Shown here piece by piece: positions 33,817-43,223 of a stretch of DNA of 64,000 nt. Every line of letters starts with the position of its first letter. Within the stretch, counting starts at the first letter, position 1. The position numbers and the translations under genes were made by a program. Source of the stretch: Vagococcus humatus (GTDB lineage: Bacteria; Bacillota; Bacilli; Lactobacillales; Vagococcaceae); NCBI RefSeq assembly GCF_003950325.1, contig NZ_PXZH01000005.1, forward strand, positions 1 to 64,000, read 5' to 3'. The notes below the pieces were generated by a model that saw only the letters and a list, made by a program, of their open reading frames with translations, had not been told where the DNA came from and did no database searches.

Positions 33817-35055
33817 TTATTTATATAGTGGGAATTTTTCAGTAATAGCTTTAATTTCTTTTGAAATATTTTCTAATACAGCTTGGTCTTCATGGTTTAA
33901 TAACGCACTGTCAATTAATTCTGCAATACGTGTTGCATTAGCTTCTTTAAGACCACGAGTTGTAATCGCTGGTGTCCCTATACGAATACCACTTGTTTTA
34001 AATGGACTTAAAACTTCAAAAGGAATCGTGTTTTTATTAACAGTGATGTGAACACTATCTAAAATAGCTTCAGCATCTTTCCCAGTTAAACCATAATTAC
34101 TTACATCTATTAATAATAAATGATTATCTACATCTCCACTGATTAATCGACCTTTTTCACTTTGATTAAAGACTTTAGCCATTGCTTTTGCGTTTGCCAG
34201 CACTTGTTTTTGGTAATCAACAAAGTCCTCGTCTAACGCTTCTTTAAAGGCAACTGCTTTTCCGGCAATAACGTGCTCTAAAGGTCCCCCTTGAATACCA
34301 GGGAAAATAGCGCTGTTGATTTTTTTAGCCAATCCTTCATCATTAGTTAAAATAAGTCCCCCACGTGGACCACGTAATGTTTTATGGGTAGTAGAAGTCA
34401 CAATGTCCGCATACTCTACTGGATTTTGATGTAAACCAGCTGCCACAAGTCCTGCGATATGAGCCATATCTACCATTAATTTTGCGCCAACTTCATCAGC
34501 TATTTCTCTAAATTTAGCAAAATCAATGTAACGACCATACGCACTAGCACCAGCAACGATTAATTTTGGTTTAATTTCTCTTGCTTTCAGTCTAACAACC
34601 TCATAATCAATCGTTTCACTTGCTGGATTCACTCCATAAGCATGAAAATCATAGGTTTTCCCACTAAAGTTAACAGGTGAACCATGAGTTAAGTGTCCGC
34701 CGTGAGTCAAATCCATTCCTAAAACAGTATCTCCAGGTTCTATTAAAGACATGTATGCTGCTGTGTTAGCTTGAGATCCTGAATGGGCTTGTACATTGGC
34801 AAATTTGGCATTGAATAATTTCTTAGCTCTTTCAATTGCTAAATTTTCAACAATATCAACATATTCACACCCACCATAGTAGCGACGTCCTGGATAACCT
34901 TCAGCATATTTATTCGTTAATACACTTCCTTGAGCTGCTCTGACACCTTCTGAAACAAAATTTTCTGAAGCAATTAATTCAATATTTCGCTCCTGACGAT
35001 TCTTTTCCATTTCAATAGCATCCCATAATTCTTTATCAAACTCTTTGTAATCCAT
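33817..35055 (-). CDS. glyA: serine hydroxymethyltransferase
   Basis: A 412-residue PLP enzyme that converts serine and tetrahydrofolate to glycine and 5,10-methylene-THF. [14 protein letters not shown] carries the Schiff-base lysine (about residue 228). [17 protein letters not shown] is the canonical N-terminal segment, and [15 protein letters not shown] and [12 protein letters not shown] are further marks. ATG at 35055 follows GAGGTGG; the longer reading to 35085 is not needed. It is encoded 67 nt downstream of ywlC, in the Firmicute order prfA-prmC-ywlC-glyA-upp. Firm. Confidence 0.97.
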   Translation of the reverse strand: MDYKEFDKELWDAIEMEKNRQERNIELIASENFVSEGVRAAQGSVLTNKYAEGYPGRRYYGGCEYVDIVENLAIERAKKLFNAKFANVQAHSGSQANTAAYMSLIEPGDTVLGMDLTHGGHLTHGSPVNFSGKTYDFHAYGVNPASETIDYEVVRLKAREIKPKLIVAGASAYGRYIDFAKFREIADEVGAKLMVDMAHIAGLVAAGLHQNPVEYADIVTSTTHKTLRGPRGGLILTNDEGLAKKINSAIFPGIQGGPLEHVIAGKAVAFKEALDEDFVDYQKQVLANAKAMAKVFNQSEKGRLISGDVDNHLLLIDVSNYGLTGKDAEAILDSVHITVNKNTIPFEVLSPFKTSGIRIGTPAITTRGLKEANATRIAELIDSALLNHEDQAVLENISKEIKAITEKFPLYK

Positions 35056-35122
35056 CCACTTCCACCTCATTTTCACTTTATTCACCTTTATTCTAACAAA
35101 TAAATGACACAGTGGCTATAGT

Positions 35123-36157
35123 TTATAGATTTTTCTCATCAAAATATTTTTGTCCAGATGCTTTCTTTAAGCGGTTCATGAAAGCTATTCCTTGACCGTT
35201 TTCAGGATAAGTTTCTGAAAAAATAACAGTAGAATCTAATCCTGATTCATCTAAAGCTCTTAATCCAGCAAAAAGCTGTGTCATGGCTGCTGATACATTT
35301 CGCTTTTCAGATAATGTATGACAAGCATAAGCATCGGCTCCGTATTGATCAATAATTTCTTGATTAGCTAGTAATCCGTACTGTTGACCAGTGGCTTTTG
35401 CCCAGTCAATGGCTGCCTGCCAATTGTTTTTTTGCCAATCAATCATATACACCGGTGTATTAGGAGAGTAGTGTTTGTATTTCATACCTGGGGCTTTAGG
35501 AGTTTCCTCTTCTGCTACTAAATGCTTATCCACTAAAACAGTGCCTACAACTTCTGACAACTGTTCTAAAGTAATCGCACCTGGTCTTAAAATCATTGGT
35601 AACTCTCCTGTCATGTCCACTACTGTTGACTCAATCCCGACAGTAGTCGCTCCTCCATCTAAAATCCCTTCTATTTTCCCATTTAAATCATGGTACACAT
35701 GTTCTGCAGTAGTTGGACTAGGTTTACCTGATGTATTAGCACTAGGACCTACTAAAGGATGCCCAAATTGATTTATTAAACGGATAGTTTCTATGTTATT
35801 AGGTATTCTGAAAGCAACTGTGGATAAGCCTCCTGTAACAGCTGTTGAAAAAATACCCTCTTTTATTGGAAAAATCATAGTTAAGGGTCCAGGCCAGAAT
35901 TTTTCTCCTAATTGTTGCGCTTTTTCAGGAAAGTTTTCCACATATTGTTTAATCTCATCTATGCTAGCAACATGAACAATCAAGGGATTGTCACTAGGAC
36001 GTCCTTTCGCCTGATAGACCCGTTTAACAGCTGTCTCCTGCATAGCGTCAGCTCCTAATCCATAGACTGTTTCAGTTGGAAAAGAAACTAGTCCTCCTTG
36101 TTCTAACATTGAGACTGCTTCAGCTAATTCCGAAGGTTTTAAAATTTTTGTTTCCAC
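35123..36157 (-). CDS. ywlC: L-threonylcarbamoyladenylate synthase (Sua5/YwlC)
   Basis: A 344-residue enzyme that makes threonylcarbamoyl-AMP for the t6A37 modification of tRNAs. The N-terminal YrdC domain (about 1-205) has VSFPTETVYGLGADA (about 25-39), KGRPSDNPLIVH and GPSANTSGKPSPT (about 137-149). The C-terminal Sua5 domain (about 230-344) includes APGMKYKHYSP, the linker that closes the active site. The start is GTG with AAAGGTG upstream. A DnaA-box-rich inverted repeat lies 38 nt before the start. Confident on function. Confidence 0.95.
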   Translation of the reverse strand: METKILKPSELAEAVSMLEQGGLVSFPTETVYGLGADAMQETAVKRVYQAKGRPSDNPLIVHVASIDEIKQYVENFPEKAQQLGEKFWPGPLTMIFPIKEGIFSTAVTGGLSTVAFRIPNNIETIRLINQFGHPLVGPSANTSGKPSPTTAEHVYHDLNGKIEGILDGGATTVGIESTVVDMTGELPMILRPGAITLEQLSEVVGTVLVDKHLVAEEETPKAPGMKYKHYSPNTPVYMIDWQKNNWQAAIDWAKATGQQYGLLANQEIIDQYGADAYACHTLSEKRNVSAAMTQLFAGLRALDESGLDSTVIFSETYPENGQGIAFMNRLKKASGQKYFDEKNL

Positions 36158-36160
36158 AGT

Positions 36161-36274
36161 TTATTCACACCTTTCTACACACCTTAACTCTTAGTTATCA
36201 ACAGTCTAATTATTTAAGTTATCCACAAATGTGGATAACTTAAATAATTAGACTGTTGATAAAGTTGTGGATTT
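36161..36274. promoter_or_regulatory. DnaA-box cluster upstream of ywlC
   Basis: Five 9-mers close to the DnaA-box TTATNCACA: TTATTCACA (36161-36169), TTATCAACA (36195-36203), TTATCCACA (36219-36227) on the plus strand, and TGTGGATAA (36230-36238) and TGTTGATAA (36254-36262) on the other. A further weaker one, TGTGGATTT, is at 36266-36274. Two are perfect consensus in opposite orientation at the centre. It suggests a DnaA-binding or titration site; not an origin, since dnaA and dnaN are absent. Confidence 0.75.
36195..36262. repeat. perfect 33-bp-arm inverted repeat
   Basis: Arms 36195-36227 and 36230-36262 are exact complements around a 2-nt spacer (AA). Each arm starts with a TTATCAACA box and ends with TTATCCACA, or the reverse. 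No T tract follows on the minus strand, so it does not look like a terminator. The 15 bp between the two boxes of each arm are AT-rich (GTCTAATTATTTAAG). Confidence 0.95.
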
Positions 36275-36356
36275 CTTTTACATCTAGCTATCTCTAGAGT
36301 TATTCATGTTTTTTTATCTAGGATTTATTACAAAAGAAAGAATTCATTAGACCTTA

Positions 36357-37193
36357 TTAACAAACACTAATCATTCGGTCTTTCCCTGCTAAATCTTGAT
36401 GAATTTTAACATGTTTCTCTGGAAAGACTTGTTGAAAAATTTCTTGAACAGCTTTCCCTTGCTGATAACCTACTTCTAATAAAATACCACCATTTTCTGC
36501 TAGTTTTCCTTGTATTTGCTTAGCTAATTGCTGATAAATAGCTAAACCATCATTAGCTGCATACAAAGCAATCGCTGGCTCATGGGTTCGCACACTTTCG
36601 TCCATTTCTTCCCATTCTTTAAAACTAATATAAGGAGGATTGGCTATCAATAAATCAATCGGTTCCTCAATCGGCTCTAGTAAATTACCTTCTACAAACT
36701 GAACAGATACGCCTAATTTTTTAGCGTTTTGACAAGCTACCTCAAGAGCTTCTTTTGAAATATCAACAGCTGTTACTTGCCAATTAGGACATTGTTTTTT
36801 TAGAGTAATACCAATAATCCCTGTGCCTGTTCCTACATCCACTACCTTTAAAGGTAACTCCTTAGCAAATGTCTGAATAGCTAAATCCACTAATTCTTCT
36901 GTTTCTGGTCGAGGAATTAAGGTATGTTCATTCACAATAAAATCTTCACCGTAAAAAGGAGCATGACCTAGTACGTATTGAACAGGTTCATGTTGAATAA
37001 TTCGTTGTAACTCATTTTGAATGGCTAACCAGTCTTCTTCTGGTACTTGTTTAGGTAGGTGAGAAATCCATTCTGTTAGTGTAAACCCATAACGTTCCAT
37101 TAACAAATATTTTGCTATAGTTTTTTCTTGGCCATTCTCTTCTAAAAAAGAAGAAGCCCAATTTAGGACTTCTAAGTAGGTCTTATTCGCCAT
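36357..37193 (-). CDS. prmC: peptide chain release factor N(5)-glutamine methyltransferase
   Basis: A 278-residue SAM methyltransferase that methylates the GGQ glutamine of release factors. [15 protein letters not shown] (about 113-127) is the SAM loop, and [16 protein letters not shown] (about 182-197) carries the NPPY catalytic motif. PRPETEELV (about 91-99) is conserved. ATG at 37193 is preferred; it lies 11 nt inside the prfA gene, so the two are translationally coupled. The substrate, RF1, is its neighbour. High confidence. Confidence 0.95.
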   Translation of the reverse strand: MANKTYLEVLNWASSFLEENGQEKTIAKYLLMERYGFTLTEWISHLPKQVPEEDWLAIQNELQRIIQHEPVQYVLGHAPFYGEDFIVNEHTLIPRPETEELVDLAIQTFAKELPLKVVDVGTGTGIIGITLKKQCPNWQVTAVDISKEALEVACQNAKKLGVSVQFVEGNLLEPIEEPIDLLIANPPYISFKEWEEMDESVRTHEPAIALYAANDGLAIYQQLAKQIQGKLAENGGILLEVGYQQGKAVQEIFQQVFPEKHVKIHQDLAGKDRMISVC

Positions 37194-38259
37194 TTTGCAT
37201 CTCTTCCAATTTAGCTGTTTGATCATAAATAATTAAAGCATCCACAATCTCACCTAATTCACCTGCTAAAATACGATCTAATTTTTGAATAGTTAAACCA
37301 ATTCGATGATCAGTCACTCGGTTTTGAGGGAAATTATATGTTCGAATTCTTTCTGATCGATCCCCTGTTCCTACAGCTGATTTCCGACTAGCATCATATT
37401 TACTTTGAGCTGCTTGTTGGATATGGTCATACACACGAGCACGCAAAACTTTCATAGCTTTTTCACGGTTTTTAAGCTGAGAACGCTCATCTTGCATAGC
37501 TACTACAATGCCTGTAGGTAAGTGAGTCAAACGAACTGCTGAAGCTGTTTTGTTGACGTGCTGACCACCAGCTCCACTAGCATGATAGATATCAGTTCGA
37601 ATGTCTTTGTCTTCAATATCAATTTCAACATCTTCAGCTTCTGGTAATACCACCACTGTAGCTGTTGATGTATGGACACGGCCTTGAGATTCAGTTGAAG
37701 GGACGCGCTGAACTCTATGAGCACCACTTTCATACTTCAATTTAGAGTAAACTTTATCACCAGAAATCATAATGGTCACTTCTTTATAACCACCAATGTC
37801 TGTAATATTGGCATCCATCACTTCAAATTTCCACCCTTGGCTTGAAGCATAGCTTTGATACATATTGAATAAATCCCCTGCGAATAAAGCTGCTTCGTCT
37901 CCGCCAGCTGCTCCGCGAATTTCCATAATAATGTTTTTATCATCATTAGGATCTTTTGGAATAAGTAAAATTTTAATTTGCTCTTCTAAGGCTTCTTTTT
38001 CTTTTTTAAAGTCATTTAACTCTTCTTTAGCTAATTCTGCTAACTCATCTTCTAAATTTTCAGCTAACAACTCTTCAGAATCAGCAATTCCTTGAATGAC
38101 TTCTTTATAGCGACGATAAACTTCAACCGTTTCTCGCAAATTAGCTTCTTCTTTTGATAATTCCATAAAACGTTTTGTATCTGAAATAACTTCAGGATCG
38201 CTTAACAGCTCCCCTAATTCTTCATAACGGTCTTCTACCGCTTGTAGTTGATCGTACAT
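37183..38259 (-). CDS. prfA: peptide chain release factor 1
   Basis: A 358-residue class I release factor that reads UAA and UAG. The catalytic GGQ is in [15 protein letters not shown] (about 229-243), and the C-terminal region has [17 protein letters not shown]. The N-terminal helical domain is complete (about 1-110). The length equals that of typical RF1. RBS AAAAGGAGAT. Encoded upstream of prmC, with an 11-nt overlap, and downstream of tdk (48-nt gap). High confidence. Confidence 0.96.
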   Translation of the reverse strand: MYDQLQAVEDRYEELGELLSDPEVISDTKRFMELSKEEANLRETVEVYRRYKEVIQGIADSEELLAENLEDELAELAKEELNDFKKEKEALEEQIKILLIPKDPNDDKNIIMEIRGAAGGDEAALFAGDLFNMYQSYASSQGWKFEVMDANITDIGGYKEVTIMISGDKVYSKLKYESGAHRVQRVPSTESQGRVHTSTATVVVLPEAEDVEIDIEDKDIRTDIYHASGAGGQHVNKTASAVRLTHLPTGIVVAMQDERSQLKNREKAMKVLRARVYDHIQQAAQSKYDASRKSAVGTGDRSERIRTYNFPQNRVTDHRIGLTIQKLDRILAGELGEIVDALIIYDQTAKLEEMQNGE

Positions 38260-38307
38260 TTTGGTATCTCCTTTTTTATAATCTCCTATTTTGCATCCTA
38301 ACTATTC

Positions 38308-38877
38308 CTATAGTGGAGGAGCTAGGTAATGCTTGCGACAAACAGGGAAATAGGCTTCATTCCCACCGATTTGAATTTGTTCGCCTTCATAAACCGGTTT
38401 GCCATTTAGTACACGTAAATTCATGGTCGCTTTTTTGTGACAAAACCAACAAATTGTTTTCAGCTCTTCTATTTTATCTGCATAGAGCAATAAATATTTA
38501 GACCCTTCAAACAATTCATTACGAAAATCATTTTTTAATCCAAAAGCCATCACTGGAATTCCCAACTGATCCACAATTTGTGCTAACTGTTTGACATGAT
38601 GTTTTTCTAAAAATTGGGCTTCATCAATGAGTATACAATAAGGTTTAAAAGACAGAGCTTGAATCCAGTCAAAGATATCTGTTTCATGAAAAATAGGGGT
38701 AGCTTCTCTTGTTAAGCCAATCCGACTTGAAACAGTCCCAATTCCATCCCGTGTATCAACCCCACTAGTCATTAATACAACAGGCTTATTTTGTTCTTCA
38801 TAATTGTGAGCAACTTTCAAAATTTCAATCGTTTTACCACTGTTCATTGCTCCGTATTTAAAAAAAAGTTGCGCCAT
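38308..38877 (-). CDS. tdk: thymidine kinase
   Basis: A 189-residue thymidine kinase. The P-loop is [10 protein letters not shown] (about 7-16). LIDEAQFL (about 87-94) holds the catalytic glutamate. [11 protein letters not shown] and PVCRKHYL supply the structural zinc cysteines/histidine. It makes dTMP from thymidine and ATP. ATG at 38880 is also possible; 38877 is preferred for spacing to AAGGGGA. It is first in the tdk-prfA-prmC-ywlC-glyA string. Confidence 0.95.
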   Translation of the reverse strand: MAQLFFKYGAMNSGKTIEILKVAHNYEEQNKPVVLMTSGVDTRDGIGTVSSRIGLTREATPIFHETDIFDWIQALSFKPYCILIDEAQFLEKHHVKQLAQIVDQLGIPVMAFGLKNDFRNELFEGSKYLLLYADKIEELKTICWFCHKKATMNLRVLNGKPVYEGEQIQIGGNEAYFPVCRKHYLAPPL

Positions 38878-38999
38878 CATAAGTCCCCTTGCTTCCTTAT
38901 ATTCCTATGCTAGTATACTTGAAATTTCAAAAAAAATCATTAAATTGATTGAAAAAGATGAAAGATATTCAGGATTTTTAATTTTTTTCAAAAAAAAGA

Positions 39000-39024
39000 A
39001 AAGAGGATAGGACCCTCTCTTCTT
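39000..39024 (-). terminator. weak terminator after the amino-acid ABC permease
   Basis: On the minus strand AGAGG...CCTCT with a 7-nt loop precedes TTTTCTTTTTTT, just behind the permease stop. The stem is short. Confidence 0.55.
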
Positions 39025-39027
39025 TAT

Positions 39028-39714
39028 TTAATAATGGAATATTTTTTCCAGTCTATTTTGTAAATAGCCTATGCCAATGCAAATTAACCAATAAATAATT
39101 GCAACAAGTACGTAAAGAGTCATATAATCAAATTCTCTTCCCCCTATCATTTTAGCTTTTTGAAACATTTCAGGTACCGTAATCATTGCGGCTAAAGAAG
39201 TGCCTTTAGCTAAATCCATTGCCACATTGCTTAATGCCGGAATAGAGAGTCTAAAAACTTGAGGTAAGATAATTTTACGAATGATTATCCAAAAAGGTAA
39301 ACCTAGTGCTCTTGCAGCGTCCCATTGCCCTTCATCAATCCCTAGAATCGCTCCTCGATAGATTTCGGTTAAAAAGGCACTACTAGTCATAGTAAAACAA
39401 ATGATAACAGCTTGAATAGCCGTTAATTGATAAGGTAGGCCAAAGTACAACATAAACAATAAAACCAATGCAGGAATCCCTCTAAAAAAAGAAATATAGA
39501 AGCGAGTCATTAGCTGAAATATAACAGGAGCATATAAATAAACTAAGGTTAGCAGTATAGCCAAAACATTCCCTAAAATAAAAGAAATCAAAGTCAAACC
39601 TAACGTATAAGGAATACCTTGCAGTACAACTGGTAAGGAATCTATCATTAACCGTAAATTTATCTTTGGCATATAATTAACACCTAGAATAAAATCATTT
39701 AGATCCATTACCAT
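39028..39714 (-). CDS. amino acid ABC transporter permease (HisM/GlnP type)
   Basis: A 228-residue membrane protein with five or so spans. The His/Glu/Gln/Arg/opine family EAA loop reads QWDAARALGLPFWIIIRKIILPQ (in two parts, about 137-159), and FFRGIPALVLLFMLYFGLP is the typical second segment. The ATG chosen at 39714 shares one base with the stop of the binding-protein gene. Translation should be coupled. The operon ends here with no ATP-binding gene, so an ATPase from elsewhere must serve it. Substrate likely an amino acid or amide connected with the amidase two genes upstream. Confidence 0.87.
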   Translation of the reverse strand: MVMDLNDFILGVNYMPKINLRLMIDSLPVVLQGIPYTLGLTLISFILGNVLAILLTLVYLYAPVIFQLMTRFYISFFRGIPALVLLFMLYFGLPYQLTAIQAVIICFTMTSSAFLTEIYRGAILGIDEGQWDAARALGLPFWIIIRKIILPQVFRLSIPALSNVAMDLAKGTSLAAMITVPEMFQKAKMIGGREFDYMTLYVLVAIIYWLICIGIGYLQNRLEKIFHY

Positions 39715-40577
39715 CAATTAACAGATACCTTTCGGTTTACTTTAACTTGAGGTTGTTTCGACACGTCATCTCCAAAAAATTGTTTGGCTAATTTAGACAA
39801 TGTTCCATCTTCTTCCATGTTGTTAAGCTCTTCATTTACCTGTTGACGTAATATTTTTTGATCTTTTCTAAATAGAAAACCAGAAGATGATGGATTAAAA
39901 TAAACACCTTCTAAAATTTTAACAGGAATATGAGGTAGCGCATTAACAGACATTTTTTGTAAGTAATAATCATTTAGTATAACATCAGTCCTACCATTTG
40001 CAACATCTGTCAAGTATTGATCATTAGTAGCATTGTCATAACTAACTAATGTCGCCCCAAATTTTTCAGCTATTTTCATATACCCTGTACTACTTTCACC
40101 TGCCGCTTTTTTCCCTTTTAAATCTTCTAATGAGTGAATTTCAGAGTTATCTTTTTTTCTAACAATCATACTATCAAATGAATGCTTAATTGGAGTGGAT
40201 AAACTAAATTGTTTGGCCCTTTCTTTATTTAGTGAAAAATCATTGGCTGCTAAATCAATGGTCCCGTTATTAAGCGCAGCAATTGTTCCATCTACATTAT
40301 ATTCTTTAAATTTAACAACAAGATGAAGTCGTTTCGCAATGTCCTTAATAACTTCTATATCATAGCCAGTTAGTTCATTTTTATCATTGTAATAAGAGGT
40401 TGGAAACAGCGTACCAGATGTTCCAACTGTTAACGTCCCCTTATTTTGAATAGCCTTCCAACTATTATCTTCTTTTGAAACTTTTTGACTTTTTTCACTA
40501 CTATTTACACAACCGATTAATCCCATCGTCATTATGCTTAATAGACTAAAAAACACTAATTTTTTCTTCATAGTCAA
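39714..40577 (-). CDS. amino acid ABC transporter substrate-binding lipoprotein
   Basis: A 287-residue SBP family 3 lipoprotein. The signal peptide has lipobox LIGC (Cys at about 23). GTLTVGTSGTLFPTSYYND, then GYDIEVIKDIAKRLH, AALNNGTIDLAANDFS and KGKKAAGESSTGYMK form the usual binding-protein layout. The start is most likely TTG at 40577 (AGGAGA 8 nt upstream), with ATG at 40571 as alternative. It lies 10 nt behind the amidase and overlaps the permease start by one base. Ligand unknown: the family binds polar amino acids, cystine or similar. Confidence 0.87.
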   Translation of the reverse strand: MTMKKKLVFFSLLSIMTMGLIGCVNSSEKSQKVSKEDNSWKAIQNKGTLTVGTSGTLFPTSYYNDKNELTGYDIEVIKDIAKRLHLVVKFKEYNVDGTIAALNNGTIDLAANDFSLNKERAKQFSLSTPIKHSFDSMIVRKKDNSEIHSLEDLKGKKAAGESSTGYMKIAEKFGATLVSYDNATNDQYLTDVANGRTDVILNDYYLQKMSVNALPHIPVKILEGVYFNPSSSGFLFRKDQKILRQQVNEELNNMEEDGTLSKLAKQFFGDDVSKQPQVKVNRKVSVN

Positions 40578-40587
40578 ATATTTTCTC

Positions 40588-42042
40588 CTATCCTTGGTAG
40601 TATTCAGGTAAGATTAATTTATCTTCCCCTTCAAATTCATAACCTATTCGCATTAATAAGTCTTCACGACTTTTAGAGGCCATAAACTGAATTCCAATCG
40701 GCAAATTGTCAGGAGTTAAGTGTGTAGGTAAACTAATAGCTGGTTGACCTGTTAAATTAGCTAATTGAGTATAAGGTGTTATGGCTAAACTTTTTTCAAA
40801 CATATCGTAAACTAACCCACTTAATTCCTTATTAGTTAATTCTTCAGCATACTCACACTGATGCCTAATAACTTCACTTTGCAAATCCTCTCCTAATTTC
40901 GGAGCTATATCTGTTGCAGTTGGGGTTAAAAATAAATCAAATGTCTCAAACAATCGTTCCATTACCATAGCTGCTTGATCCCATTTATTCAACATATCCA
41001 CATATTCTTTTGCTAAAATTGTTTCCCCATATTGGAAAATAGCCCAAGTCATTGGCTCCATATCCTGTTTAGTCAAAGGACGCTCTAATAATCGTGAAAT
41101 ATTAGCCATCATCGCACTCGTTTCACTACCATTCATAGAATAATAACTTTTTATTAAATCAATACCATCAACAGGATAAGGTATTTCTATTACTTCATGT
41201 CCTAAACTCTCTAGAAATTTCACTGAATCTTTAACAGCTAATTTTGCCTGTTCGGAAACAGTTAACCCTATAGGCGACTCAGTGGTAAAAGCAATCTTTA
41301 AAGGTCGATTACTTTTTCCTATTTTAAGGACATTAGGCGCTAGGTAAGGAGAAGCTTTTGTATTATAATTCATACCATAAAACATTTTTTCAGTATCACG
41401 CATAGAGATGGTCAAAGCAAAATTAATAGACGCACCTTGCCAACCTCTAAAGCCATTTGGTCCCGTTGGCATGCTACCACGTGTTGGTTTTAACCCAATT
41501 AAACTAGAAAAAGAAGCAGGTATCCTAATTGAACCACCACCATCACTGGCACATGCAATAGGATACATCCCACTAGCTAATGCGGAAGCCGCTCCCCCAC
41601 TAGACCCACCTGCATGATAATTTTTATTCCAAACGTTGCGAGTAGTTCCGTATAAGGTTGGATCTGTAATATTTTTAAAACCAAATTCAGGTGCATTGGT
41701 TTGTCCTAAAGGTAAAAAGCCTAATGTTTCTAGTTGTTTCACATAATTATCTGTTGTAGCTGCGATATTATGTTTAAATAACCGTGAAGAAGAAGTCGCA
41801 AGCCATCCCTGTTTATCTTGTCCTAACATTTTCAAAGGAATGGGTACCCCATAAAATGGAGTGTCAATCGCTACTTGTCGTCTATACCAGTCATCTATTG
41901 CTTGTTTTTTATTAAAAGTTACCATCGCCTTATAAAGCGGATTAAACCTATTGACTTTGTCTTCAGTTTCCTTTAAAAGCTCATCCACACTTAATCTTTT
42001 GTGTTTAATTTGTGTTGACCAAAAAGTCGCATCCTTTACCAT
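40588..42042 (-). CDS. amidase (amidase-signature family)
   Basis: A 484-residue serine amidase. The Ser-cisSer-Lys triad is indicated by K67 (PIPLKMLG), the signature GGSSGGAASALASGM (about 148-162) and GGGSIRIPASF (about 169-179). The family hydrolyses amides; GatA-type amidotransferases are related, but GatB and GatC are not encoded nearby, so this is a stand-alone amidase. No signal peptide. It heads an operon with an amino-acid binding protein and permease, so imported amides are the likely substrates. RBS GGGGGAAAG. Substrate not derivable. Confidence 0.86.
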   Translation of the reverse strand: MVKDATFWSTQIKHKRLSVDELLKETEDKVNRFNPLYKAMVTFNKKQAIDDWYRRQVAIDTPFYGVPIPLKMLGQDKQGWLATSSSRLFKHNIAATTDNYVKQLETLGFLPLGQTNAPEFGFKNITDPTLYGTTRNVWNKNYHAGGSSGGAASALASGMYPIACASDGGGSIRIPASFSSLIGLKPTRGSMPTGPNGFRGWQGASINFALTISMRDTEKMFYGMNYNTKASPYLAPNVLKIGKSNRPLKIAFTTESPIGLTVSEQAKLAVKDSVKFLESLGHEVIEIPYPVDGIDLIKSYYSMNGSETSAMMANISRLLERPLTKQDMEPMTWAIFQYGETILAKEYVDMLNKWDQAAMVMERLFETFDLFLTPTATDIAPKLGEDLQSEVIRHQCEYAEELTNKELSGLVYDMFEKSLAITPYTQLANLTGQPAISLPTHLTPDNLPIGIQFMASKSREDLLMRIGYEFEGEDKLILPEYYQG

Positions 42043-42206
42043 TATCTTTCCCCCTTACTAAACTATCGGCAGTATATCATGCATCTAAAAAAAACAATTA
42101 TTTGTTGCTTATAACTTTCATTTATCCTCTTTTTAAAGAAAAAATGAATTTAAAAAGGCTTATTTAAGCTGTTTTTTAAAAAACAAAATTGTTTTTATGA
42201 ATTAAT

Positions 42207-42241
42207 AAAAAAACCATTACAAAAGTTTTGTAATGGTTTTT
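42207..42241. terminator. terminator after the siderophore-binding gene
   Basis: AAAAACCATTACAAAA / TTTTGTAATGGTTTTT with almost no loop, T run on the minus side. Confidence 0.88.
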
Positions 42242-42247
42242 AATTCT

Positions 42248-43204
42248 TTACTCTAATCCTTTTTTCACATCATCTAACATTAATTTAGTTGACTGTAACC
42301 CCCCACCTGATAAATACCATACATCAGGTTGTAAAGAAATAACTCGGTTCTCTTTTCCAGCTACTGTTTGTTTCACTAATTCATTTTCTGCCACATGATT
42401 ATGACTATCATCTCCACCAATTGCTTTAGTTCGGTCGACTACAAAAATAACATCAGGATTTTGATCTAGTACATATTCATAAGAAACTGATTGACCGTGA
42501 GTTGACGCTTCAATTTTATCATCCGCTTGTTTAAAACCAAACGTATCATGCACAATAGCAAAACGAGACCCTTCTCCAAAAGCAGATAATTTCCCTTCGT
42601 TGACTAAAGTCATTAACGTACGTCTATTACTTTTTTCGGCTTGCTGTTTCACTTGTTGAATAGCTGTCTCTAGCTGGCTTATTTCTTTCTTAGCTTGTTG
42701 TTCTTTACCAAAAATTTTCCCTATTGTCTGAATATTTTCACTTGTTGATTGAAATACTCGAGTACTATCTACTCCCAAATAAATAGTAGGAGCAATTCGG
42801 CTAAGTTGTTCTTTAAAATCTTCTTGACGACCAGAAATAATAATTAAATCCGGTTGTAACTGATTGATTTTTTCTAAATCTGGCTCTTTAATGCCTCCTA
42901 CTGATTCTGTCTTGTCATAGGACTTTAAATAGTTAGGTAAATTTTGAGTAGGAACTCCTACAACCTTACTTCCCTCTCCCAACTCATCCATTGTATCTAA
43001 AGAACCCATATCAAACACTACTACTGATGTTAAGTCTTTTTTTATTTTAACTTCTTCTTGTTGCTGATCTTTTATGGTAATAAATTCTTCTTGTGGCTTA
43101 GTAGACTCTGCTTGTTTTGCCCCACTTTTATCACTGCCACATCCTGTTACTAATAATCCAATTGCCATTAAACCAATTAAACTTCCTAATAATTTTTTCT
43201 TCAT
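42248..43204 (-). CDS. iron-siderophore ABC transporter substrate-binding lipoprotein (FatB/YclQ-like)
   Basis: A 318-residue lipoprotein with lipobox LLVTGC (Cys at about 22). A Fep-B/TroA-like binding protein: GGIKEPDLEKINQLQPDLIIISGRQ (in two parts, about 102-127) and NPDVIFVVDRTKA. It fits the FatB/CeuE/YclQ branch that binds ferric catecholates such as petrobactin or enterobactin-like siderophores. It is the last gene of a four-gene Fur-type operon. RBS GGAGGAAT. Exact siderophore unknown. Confidence 0.87.
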   Translation of the reverse strand: MKKKLLGSLIGLMAIGLLVTGCGSDKSGAKQAESTKPQEEFITIKDQQQEEVKIKKDLTSVVVFDMGSLDTMDELGEGSKVVGVPTQNLPNYLKSYDKTESVGGIKEPDLEKINQLQPDLIIISGRQEDFKEQLSRIAPTIYLGVDSTRVFQSTSENIQTIGKIFGKEQQAKKEISQLETAIQQVKQQAEKSNRRTLMTLVNEGKLSAFGEGSRFAIVHDTFGFKQADDKIEASTHGQSVSYEYVLDQNPDVIFVVDRTKAIGGDDSHNHVAENELVKQTVAGKENRVISLQPDVWYLSGGGLQSTKLMLDDVKKGLE

Positions 43205-43223
43205 GCTATTCCTCCACTATTAT

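Noticed and set aside
35475-35771. 98-codon plus-strand ORF
   Set aside because: Antisense to ywlC, where the protein is strongly conserved.
36195-36262. DnaA-box repeat as an origin of replication
   Set aside because: No dnaA, dnaN or AT-rich unwinding element is adjacent, and it sits inside a housekeeping gene string.
36195-36262. The same repeat as a rho-independent terminator
   Set aside because: No T tract on either side, and ywlC directly follows in the expected operon.
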